Part shown: in pieces, positions 13,301 to 25,300 of the stretch | Layout of the letters: each line of letters begins with the position of its first letter | Numbering within the stretch: the first letter of the stretch is position 1 | Origin: Sipunculus nudus | Lineage: Eukaryota; Annelida; Sipuncula; Golfingiida; Sipunculidae | DNA: 64,000 nt | Direction: 5' to 3' | Assembly (NCBI GenBank): GCA_026874595.1 | Contig: CM049306.1 | Coordinates: 98,075,642-98,139,641, forward strand | Translations under genes and position numbers: made by a program | The notes under the pieces: generated by a model | Databases searched by the model: none | The model's input: only the letters and a program-made list of their open reading frames with translations | Told to the model about the DNA's origin: nothing

Positions 13301-16300
13301 AGATGAGCTGTCACTCAAAAAGAAATGAATATGATTGGCTCCGTGTATTCCTCGCTTGGCTTTGTCTTCCAGCACAAGGTCTCATCTGATTGGACAAATA
13401 TACAGTGCTCCTCTCTGGTGTTGCAATTCAGGATACGAGGTCATAACAAACAGCGCCTTACGATATAGGTAGTAGCCCTATAGGTAAAGCGCTGTGTAGA
13501 AAGAGTAGAGTATAAGCTACAAAGATCGAGTTTTAAATGCTCAGGATTAATGGGGAAATGGAATGAATGAATGACGAATGAACACATGAAGTTCAATTAG
13601 AATTTATTGACAGGAAATCTTTGTGATAAGCAGAATGAATTTCTTTTCATTAAAATATTAAAAAATCATATTAATACGATTTTCTCCTGCCAAAAATCTT
13701 AAAAATCGGACTAAGTACGATTAAATCAGACTAGTTGGCAGGTCTGGGATATTTGTTGAGGCGCCATGAGAAGGTAATTCAGATGAGAAATTCTATTGGT
13801 AATAATGAGTTTCATGTAAAACCATAGGATTTTTGTTAAGTCACCACAGTACTTCCTAAGTGCAGTGACCTCTGACCTCATTAAATATGCATGGATATTG
13901 CTGGAAATTGAACTTCAGCAAGATATTTGATTGAGTAACAGTTCTGATGAGTTCTATCGAAATCCTTTATATTATTTGTAAATTATCATGGTGACAACAC
14001 AAAATGGCCTAGTGATCTGTAGATCTTATTAAATATGTGTGGATTTTGCCCATAATTGAACTTGGGCGAGATAATCTGTTGGTTAGTAGTTATGGAGAGT
14101 TAGGTGAAAATCCATCAAAGCCGCGATAAGTTATCGAGACGACACTCAAAGTTAAAATGACAGACGGTGGGTATACTGTAATACTCCCGTCACAATACAG
14201 GGTGTATAAAAATACATGCAGCATCACCCCTCTTTAGGAACTGATAAAACTACCGTATTTACTCATGTATAGGTTGACCCCGTGTATAAGACGACCCCCC
14301 CCCCCAATTTTAAGCCTCAAATTTGGGTACAAATTATTTTTTAGCACCATGGACCTGTCAGCTACTGAATCACTATGAGTCATGATCATGTAAACCGATG
14401 ATTAAACTGGGCTATTTTAACATTTCATTCTTAAAATGTTCAGTGGTATATTTCTTTTTATTAGTAAAAAAGTGAAAATAGGAAAGTTAAAAGGAATTGT
14501 ATGATGGAACAGACCAAAACAGGATTTTATTAAATATATAATTTATAAAAGAATGTGTATATACAATTCAAAATGATGTCATAAGAAACACCAGATAAAA
14601 ATAAATTAGGCACTGAATTAAGCACTGATGCATTTCTGTGGTTGCCTAAACTGACAAAACAAATTGATAAAAAATTCAAAAGCTGTGATGCTATGAAAGT
14701 ATTTTAAATACTATTTATAAACAATTAAATATTTTCGAAGTACTATAAATATTGCAAACTGTTAACTAAATATGAAAAACAATAAATTATATCTGGCGTG
14801 AAGGAATTTTTTTTTTTTTTGGTTTTCAGTCAAACTTAACATACAAAAACAAATGTGTTGATACAAAATTTCAAATTGATGTAGGTAAGAGATTGCATAT
14901 AGACGACATTAAGCACTGAATTAAGCACTATGGTTTGTAGGCTTTGGGGCTTCAGGAATCGACAATTAAACCTGAAATCATAAATGATGACTTCAACACC
15001 TGTGATGATATTAATATACTTACAAAGCGATTAACTGAAATAATCATCATCAAAGCACTTAACTACCGGAAAATGGTTATAAACATGTCACACTTGAAAA
15101 CAAAATTACATGCAAATGTTCTTTCATCATAAATGTGTAACACACTGTTAAACTTCAGCCAAACTTCTGACAAACACTGAGTTCAGAAGCCTTCAAAGTC
15201 TGACTGATCATCGTCTGATGGACCAAACAAAGCCTCCCATTCGTCTGCCGCAAGCAGGTGATCGGCATCCCAGTCGCTGAAGTCTGTGACATTGTCAACG
15301 TCAATCTCCTGTTCATCACCAGGCTCTGCCCACAATGCATCGTCTTCTGTTCCATCGAGCGCGTTTGCGATGCCAGTCTTGAGAAAACTGCGTTCAACCA
15401 TCTCAGCAGGAATGTCATCCAAAGCGGACTTCACCCATCCTGTTAAGAGTCCAAGGCCTGGTTTCTTTAGGTTTCCTCGAGCAGTTTTCTCCGCCTGACT
15501 TGTCGGCCACCCACTTGAGCCAGTGCTACCTAACGCGATCTTTGAAAGGTTTATTCAACACTACGTCGAGGGGCAGTAACACGCTTGTCAGGATGCCAGG
15601 AATAACGGCCTGGTGAGTCCGGCATTGCTTGACAGCGGCCTTGATGGTGGGGGTCAGGTGTCCCAGGAACTGGTCCCACACGAGCAGATATCGTTTCTTC
15701 AAAAGCGTGACCATCATCACAAGTTGATCAAAGCTGTCACTGATGAGTTGTTAACTCGTTTGTTTAACCAAACATGTGCGCTACATTAATTATATTCTGT
15801 GATAATTAATCATACTTTCTTAATGTTGTATGTTTGTCAGCGAGATTTGTTAAATATATTATTTATATTGGAACCAATATTTTTTGATAATAATTTTTAT
15901 ATAACTGGTTTCATGTGGAGAATGAAAATGGACTTTATTAGCTTATCATTGAACTGGGCGTGACCAGTATCGTTTAGGTTACCCGTCAGGACGCCTGGCG
16001 AAAGCGAAGGACGACTGCAATATTGTATATTCTTTTTAAGTAATACGGAATATTAAACCATGACAAGATAAAAATATGTGAAAAATATGATCGACATACA
16101 CGATTTAAAATTTGTAATTATTACACTGCCAACGATATGCATATCAGCGTGCCTTTTTGGGGAATGTTTATAGTTTATGGTTGGGCCGGGGGTATTTGCG
16201 GGGAGGTTACATGTCAGCCCGCTTGTGAACACAAGTCATGCATACTACGCCGCTGATATGACAAATTTAGTAACGTGAGAAGGATAAACATCATACGTTC

Positions 16301-19300
16301 TTCTTGTAATAAAACATATGATATGCTTTATAAAGATTATATCAGACACATTAAAAAAGAAAATAAATACATGTCATTACTAGAATCTGTGTACGGACGT
16401 AATAAGGCTTGTGTTCTATCGACGCAGCACTGGTTGATATATTTACTGGTATCTTGTTTATCATTTTCGGTGAGCTTCAGGTGACTGAAAAACTTGTACC
16501 CGATAATAGGACTACCCCCCCACTAAGCCCTTCGAAATTTGGAAACCAATTTGTCGTCCTATACAGGAGTAAATACGGTAGTCATGATCAATATTCAAAG
16601 CAAGATTTATAGCAATCCATGCAATAATTATTGAGTTACACAAGATTTTGGTAAAAAGAGTTCACAACATATTTTCATGAAAAAATATTGAGTTGTTTAA
16701 AAGTTGTAGCGATATGATTGGGTTATATGGCATTATCACCACAGAAATGAAGGTCAAGGTCACCAGTTTTGTATATACATCAAATATGCATTGCCTTAAA
16801 AGTTATCTCTTTCAAAGAACTACAAATGAGCTGCTGTTCGGCTGATTTGACCTAACAGATCCAGGTAAGGTAACCAGTTTCTGTACTCATTCAAGAACTT
16901 GGGTACAAATTTGAGGGAAAAAGAACATGCAATCACCAAGCTATGGGGTTCACATTTTTTTATTTTGGCTTATTTGATGTTGAAGAATAAGGTCAAGGTC
17001 ATAAGTTTTCAATCTCTTCAGGGATATTGGTACAAACAAGTCAAACATCAAATTTCATGACAAAATGTGCAATGGTTCACAAGTTTTCATATTCACAAGA
17101 AATGACACCTGTAGACTAGTATTCTGCCACCAACAGACCAGACACCATACACATAAGTTGCCAGTAATAACAATGTTGAAAAACTTCATCCATTTACTCA
17201 TGGAGAAATGTAATGTTCTGCATTATTATCCCCAAACATGGCACTGTTCAGTAACTCTAAACAAAGGTCACAGCCCAAGCTTCATATGGTTTTGTCAGGT
17301 GAATCATACTTGTGAAAATGCGCAAAGAAAATTGTCCATTACTTTCTGAGTTTGATACAAAATTTAAAAGACTGTTCGTTTATTAGGGCAAAGACTTCCT
17401 TGAAAAAATAAATCCAATTTATTCAGGATTCTTTTTCAATTTAAAATTTGATAATTTAAAAAAAAAAAAAATTAAACAAGAAAGTTGATAGTGCATATCA
17501 TCTACTCGATCCTCAATCAGCATGATACTACTTGTAACAAAATATGTAAAGAAAGCACACCAGCTGTAACAATAAGCCAACACTAATCCAATCAGCCAAG
17601 TAAAAAAATATGATATAATAACAGAACTAGCTAGTAAGTGAATGACAGTGTAACAGTTCTCAAATATCAACCCAGCTGACCAGCAAGCAAAACTGAATGG
17701 ACATTTTCATCAAGCTTACCTTTCCGTATGTCCATGTTTTGATCTGCCGAAGGCGGTCTAGCAGCAGATCTTGTGGGCAGGACTTGATGGTTTCAATAAG
17801 CACCTTACATTCTGGTGGCTGCAAGGCAAGAATAGACAAAATAAGTATAACAGTAAAAAAAAAAAAAAAGATGAGGGTTTGAAGTGAAGCCATCTTGATT
17901 ATCTCTGTTTCTTCTAATACACCTTGAATGAAAAGCATCCAGCCAATCACAAGTCAACTACAAGTATGTCAATGTATGCATTTATTCACTTTTCTTGCAC
18001 AACCTTTTTTATCTAATCTTTCAGCAATGCAGTCCTCTCAAATTTATTACTGGCAATTTCTATTATTTACAGGAACTCCAAATCTAACTGAATTCAATAT
18101 ATTCCAGATTGGGCAATATATTAATCCTTTGAACTGAAGTCATAATACTGCCCACACCCAGGTGCAGCAAATTTGGTAATAGTTTTATAGTCTTACTTCT
18201 TCTGGTGTGCAATAGCCAGCCATTCTAGTTAATTCAAGTTTTGTTTCAGAGAAATTTTCAAAATAAGATCAAATCAATTTGTCATGCATTATCAAGGGTT
18301 TAAAAATATTCAATAAGAGCACCTCTAATCTCATTAAATATGCACTGGTTTTGCTAGAGAATTTAACTAAAATAAGAAAAATCTTTGAGTTTCATCAAAA
18401 TCCATCAGATTTTTGGCAAATCATCACTGTGCCACCAAAGTCTGGTGATCTTTATATGGAAGCAGGGATTGAGCCAGGAATCAAACTTAGGCTAGATATC
18501 ATATTGGTTAATATTTCTGTTAAGCATCATCAAAATCCATTATACTCTTAGTAAGTTATTGCGGCAACACCAAAAAGTACCTTGGTGACTTCTGACCTCA
18601 TTAAATATGGATCGATTTTGTCCATAATTGAATTAAGTTGAGATAACCTATTGGTGAGTACACAGAATTTCCTTAAATATCCATCCAAGCCCTGCTAAGT
18701 TATGATGGCTGCATAAGAAGTTAAGGCTTTAAACTCCAATAACGCCCGCCAGGGCGCGCGTTTGTCACGGGCCTGTAGTTCAAAGGCGCCCGCCCGGGTG
18801 CGCTAAAGCCCATTTTACATACCCGTAATTGGGGCAAGTTTTGGGGGTGAAATGTCTATTGTCATCCATCATATTTGTACTCAAATGAAAGAGAAAAACG
18901 TCAAGTGTTGTTCCATCATGTGACCAAGATCCAAACTGGCGCGAACGCAGAGTTGTTGGAAAAATATAAAAATGATTGACTTTCACTCACGTGGCCTTGT
19001 TACGTGGGCCCTGGTAACATGTCGGCTGCGAGAGTAAAATCAGACTCCTTCGCTAAATTCATCAGAAATCGGTAAATTACCAAATGTTGGCAATCAATCC
19101 TGGTGACAAAATCAAGTGCAGTGTGTTTACAGATTTAACTTCCGTTAAACATTTCCAAGATCATATATTATCCCCTTTTTTATTGGTTTAACCTGTGACC
19201 AATGATCGCCGTCCGACTGACTGACGCGTCTGACAGACACCACGCACGTGATCTGCGTGACCTCCTTACTGTGTCATGTACTGGCACTGGAAAACCATTT

Positions 19301-22300
19301 TTAACCGATATCATATAATAAAATGAGTATTTATTTTAAATATTAACATATTTTCTTAACTAAAAATCGAAGATACTGTCATATATCATGTCGTATATAT
19401 ATGTAATGTCTGATTGTTTACTAGTGATCATTTCTGTGCCAAACATGTTATGTACAATCGTAATCGGGCACAAGAACTGTCAATCATTCTAAGAGGCTTT
19501 TTGGATTGAAAATAAAATTAATACCGTCTTAAATTAGAAACAGCCAGATATTATAGAGATATAGTTAATTTTCCAGTGTAAAATATAAAGATAACTTTAT
19601 ACTCCATGAAATATTGAAGTAATTATTTTACGACGTACGTGAAACTGTACGCCTATACACCCAGATCCTTGAATATGTAAAACAAGACAGTAAGTGACTT
19701 ATACGCTTGAACAAATATGTATTAATACGGTTTTAACACATACTGAACAGATTTTACAAATTTTTATATGTGTAGTACTTCCTTTATATGTATAGGCTAC
19801 ATGTGTACGTGCACGTGTGCGCGCTTTTGTGTGTGTGTGTGTATATATATAGGCCTATGTGCGTATTATAATTTTCATTAGTGATTGATAAAAGCACCAG
19901 TAGTTGTCACTGCCAGTGAAACAGATTTTGGGCGGAGCTGCAAAACATCTTTAAATATATATGGCACATAGCAAACTAAATTTTAAAAATATAACCTATT
20001 ATTTTATGAATTGAAGTAAATAATTTTTTTTTTGTAATACGTTTGCCTATAACAGGCTATTCATTGTTGTAAGGAATAGTACTGCGTTATAAATGTTTGT
20101 ACCTTTTAAACATAAAATCTGATCACTAATACCAGAACTTATAACTCCTTTTTATATTTCATCCATGAAAGTTTCTCAAATCGGGTTCATTCGCCGCCTA
20201 TATTCATAAAAAATACATAACGTATACCGCAGACTGCATATATATCGCATATACCGTACATGCACCCGGTATAAACGCCGCTTTATATTGATATCGCTCT
20301 CAAAACCCAGTCAACGCTTGCATGCATGGCCCAGGGATTAAATATGGAAAATGTGTCGTGGTCATGATAATCCTTTAAAGTCATACGGCGGAGTCAGTCT
20401 CAGTCATGATACATGCAAGAAAATGAATAAAATGCATTCGCCAATCTTAAATTAGAAGCTTTAGCGTATATATATAGTGACGGTGACACAGTGAAAGTAA
20501 AATATTAAGACCAAAGATGCGGACTTTCGATATGCATGCGCATGGTGTATTCAAAATGACGATCGAGAAACCATGCAGGTGGACAAATTAGACTGAAATC
20601 TAATTGTACCTTTCCATTGCTGTAAAATAAGATTTAAAAGACGCAGGTATACAAATATATCTATATTGCAAAATGTTTGATGGCTTTGTCTCAAACTTGC
20701 CCCTTTCGAAGACCTAAAATACCACAGGGTGTCGGCTTCTATTTTTACCCACCGACCTTGTCATTTTCACGTTTGATTGACAGTTTTATTAGCACAAGGA
20801 AATTTTCCTATCACACAGAAGATTTTAGCGGAAAGACAGCACACAACATGTGGCCAACCAGACGGGGATTCGGAGTGAAAATTACTAATTTAAATTGGCA
20901 TCTATTACATTAATCATCAAAGGATAATGACATCATTTACAATGTTCGGGAACCGAACGACATGTATAATTGCCAGGTGTAGGTCATGACCACGTCTCTA
21001 CAGCTGACGGGACTGGTGAATACAAAATAAATAAATAAACAAACACCCAAGAGATCATAACTTATTAGAAGTTTTTGGAACATTCCAGGTGCTTCTTAAG
21101 AATTATTGAATTGTTGCTGCATATTGTTTTATAATTAACTGGAACTCTGCCTCTCCGTGAAATCACCATGCACCTTGCAGCCTGGGGAGACCGCATGCTT
21201 TCCTGCTAAAGCTGAAGTTTTATCAGCAGTGCATGATTTCTGACTATATGAGGGCCTAACTGTACAAAGTTGCATACGGAGGTTACCAGATTAGCTATAT
21301 GATTTGAAGTTAGGTCTCGTGTATACATCTAGTTAACCAAGGAATTGTGCATCTCAAAATTATTAAATAAATTTCCTACTTTTCTTCAAGTGAAGTTGAA
21401 TTAAATAAATGTAATTATATATTATATTTCCATTTTATATTAATTTCATATGACGTAATTATGCTTCATTTAAATGTCACTGAAATAAAGTGCAAATTGA
21501 AGACCTGGATAAGTAAGTGCATGAAGATATGTAAGCCTACGTGCAATTTTCCTCTAAGATACCAGAATGTACTGCTATGAAATCATAGTAACTAGGCATG
21601 ATTTTGATAAGCATTGTTGGACTTACGTAGGCCTATATATTTGAATAACATAACATACATTAGAATGTACTGTGAAAACATGTTTCTTTGGTGTTACTTC
21701 ACAGTTTAGTATCGTTTTCTCACGTTTATAAACTTTGGTATTATGTGCATTATCCCTAATAGCACATTTTAAAAACACCTTTTCAACAATAAAAAATATT
21801 GATTTTCCGTTATTTTATATTCTTGTTAATAACGATTTGTTTACATTAATGTGCATAGGCCTATTTATTATATATATGTTATTAATTATTGTTCCACTAG
21901 TACTACCAGTGTTTTCATTGTTTCTGATCCCTGCGGGAAAGAATCGATTCTAAGGCCAAAAAAATAAAAGGGTATGGTTCTCAGGCACTTTTTTTTCAGA
22001 AATCAATGCGGGCGGGCGGAATTCTATTTTTGACCTTTTTTTGTATGTTTCGATAAAATTTCATATGATCAGGGAAAAGCATGTAAATGACAGGTTTTTT
22101 CTTGCTAAACAGGTAAAAGCACTACATAACAAAGGAAATCGTTTTGAAGTTGTATTATTTTATCATTTTGAATGATAAAATCAAAATAAAAATGTTTGAT
22201 GCGGGGGGTTAAAATTGACGCGGGCGGTGCCTGAGAACCATACCTTTAATTTTTTTTAGGCCTAATGCATACATATTGCATGACGTGAGAGGATGATTCC

Positions 22301-25300
22301 AGGTAACTCCCCCCCCCCCACAAAAAAAAAGAATAATCAGACCGCCAGTCGGCACAGCATCTCATGATGCTTCGCATAATAAACACGCCAGACTCAGTCA
22401 CGTGAACCATGTCCATTTAAAAGACTTTACAAAATAAACACGCCAGACCCAGTCACGTGAACCTTGCTGATGTAAAAGTAGATACGATTGGGTGAGAAAA
22501 GTTTGCAGCGTCAGTGCGTCACCGCTGGCTGAGGGATGACGCGGTAAAATTGGACCGTTCAGGAAAAAAACCCAAACAGACGTGTCGTCTTGCATCTTAA
22601 TTGTCCAGTAAATGTTTTATTTATTTTTATTTTTCTGTTATATTGACTAGATAGGATAATTCTGTGACTAAAGTCTGCAAAACCGCCTCGTTAATGTACC
22701 TTGTGTGCTACATATTGCTAAATTCACTCATTATCGCTCATTCACCGTCAGCCGCGGAGGGGCGGTACGCGGTTACTTCAAAAGAAATTGCATGGATACC
22801 CTCAATTAAGAAAATAAGAGTTTTCACAAGTGCAAGACATATTTGTTTTGATTTTTTATTTCAAATTTTAGTACATTCGCACTGTTTCGAATAGGAAAGA
22901 TTTGGATATATCAACGTTTATTTAGGCTAATCGTGATCGAACCAAGTGCACACCTGTTTACCTGTCGCACCTGGATTTTTACCAGTGCAGATAAACAGCA
23001 ATTTTATTATTGCATGAAATGTTAACAAACAGGGTAGACACATTTTTCCAGATTTTATTTTAAAATCAGTCGGCGATTTGTTTTTGCCTGCACATGTAAA
23101 AATATATTAATTTGACATAAAAAGGTATATTACAGGTAACCAGATAATTAGTGCATTTCACACCCATAAATTATATATTTTGCACATTGGACAAAAGTAA
23201 ATAGTTTTTATTGCAATGTCCCTTATAACAAGTATAATATATAATTTAAATTAAAAAAATGAGAATTTACCTTTATTTACCTGATCTTACCTGTGCAGGT
23301 GAGTAAACTTTTACAGGTAGAAATTGGCAAAATTGAAATCCACAAGTCTCGTGGCTGTGCAGTTAATTAAAAGATAGTTTCTGCATATTGTTTTAACTCC
23401 TTCAAAAATTTCCTCTCCACTTTTAAAATGAAAAGTTGTCTTTATATTCTGTACTTACAAAGGTAATTAAATCTGTTTAAGATCAAAGGTATCATTTCAG
23501 GTAACCCAATAAATAGTGCAGTTAGCACCTATAATTCATAAATTTTACACATGGCACTCAAAATTAAGTTGTATGTTTTTTTTCTCCCTCATTACATGTA
23601 TAAAATATATACTTCATTAAAAAAATAATTTACCTGTATTTACCTGAACTCACCTGTACAGGTGAGTATGTTTTTATGTGTAACCGTAACCAAAATTATC
23701 AATTTATGTTTTACATGTCTGAAAAATCAAAATATAATGGTTTTACACAGTTGACACTTGTTTATCCATATTCTTCTCAGCCACTTTTCAGCATGATTTT
23801 GTCACTGCCACAGGTAATTAGATCAGTTGAAGAACAAAGGTACTATTCACATAGGTAACTTAATTACTGTATTAAAAGCACCTGTTCTTATATCAAAATG
23901 AATTATACAGTCCATAAATAGAGAAGGTATTAATTTATAGTAACTATATTGATGAACAAGGTGTTTGCTAACATATTCAGAAAAAAAAAATAATTTACCT
24001 TTACTTACCTGTACAGGTAAACATATGTGTTATATGTTAATAATCATAGAATGTGCTCTTTGGGTCAGCAAGCTTTTCAGGTGAAAAATATTTGATTTCC
24101 ACAGAAAAATCTAATTTACTTGCACATTCTGGTTCGTTGGTGGTTCCCTTTCCAGTATTAAACCAAATCATTTACCTTTTTCTTACCATTAATTAATAAT
24201 TACCTTAGAGTGAAAAAAAATCCTTACATTTCCCTTTTTTTATCAAAGGGTTAATGGGTTACCTGAACAGGATGAAAGGGGTCATTTTGGTGATATACCA
24301 GTGAGTGGAAATACAGTTAGTACAGATTTACCTGTTTTTACCTGTATATACCTTAGTTACATACATATCAAACCAGGTATATAGAAAATAAATAAAATAA
24401 CATGATGGACATATACCTGACAGTAAAAGCTGAAAATTTCACAAAGATACCTTTTACGGTTACTGAGTTAATGTCTCTTATATAGATTCATGTCAAAATG
24501 TGGAAAAAATGCAAAATAAATCTGAACAGTAGGAGTGTGACAATCCACAGGCTAATCTGAACAGTAAAGGGTTAATGGACAGATAGAATGTGGGTATGCC
24601 ATAATATGTTGTGTATTAACAAGGGACCCATGGGTCACGGCGCTCAGCTGATCATGATTGGACTATAAATGTATCACCATTGTGATACTATATTGAGTAG
24701 AAAAAGCTTAGAATATCATGGTCATGTTGGGCTTTTATAGAGGAATATAATGTAATATGTGAGTAAATGATATATGAAATAACCTGACTGATGGATTAAT
24801 ATGGAGTAAAATATAGTGGTTTATTTTTTATTTATTTGGGAGGGGTTGAAAAAAGCAAATTATTTGAGCAAATATGAATGCAATGATAGTATGCTAAGCA
24901 GTGGTATAATGATGATAAGGCTATTTGTTGGAGGATCTATAGTGTATGGAAAACTGCAACAGTTCAATTTGACAGATACAAGGTTATGATTAACTATGCT
25001 GATGAGGGGATTTATGAATTTGTAACTGTATGACATAATATCTTGACAAGATCGGTCTTGACAAGGTGCATTATTTTGATGCCCCTCACGTCTACATATT
25101 ACACAATATTGACATAATTTCTGGCATGTACATAGGTACCTATGGACAAATGGTCAACAGTACTGAACCACCTGGAAGGTTAAAATCTTAAAAATATGAT
25201 TAAATGTAGATAATGTTTGAGAGGAAGAGGTAATCTGGGCCATGGTTGGTTTATATGATTGAAGAAAATGTTGCAAATAATATTTGAGACCTGACCATGC

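Larger units (their letters stand above)
8566..13746. mobile_element. 5.2-kb DNA element with 13-bp terminal inverted repeats and 6-bp target duplication
   Basis: The left end CAGACCTGCCAAC (8566-8578) is exactly inverted at the right end GTTGGCAGGTCTG (13734-13746). The element is flanked by GGATAT on both sides (8560-8565 and 13747-13752), a 6-bp target-site duplication. Removing the element restores a continuous repeat ('CCATAGGATATTTGTTGAGG', as in related copies with CATAGGATTTTTGTT near 8262 and 13825). No transposase is recognised; the element is swollen by a SINE and a modular element inserted at about 9260-12127. The family is not certain: a 6-bp duplication fits IS3EU- or Dada-like groups better than hAT (8 bp), but that is inference. 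Confidence 0.8.
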
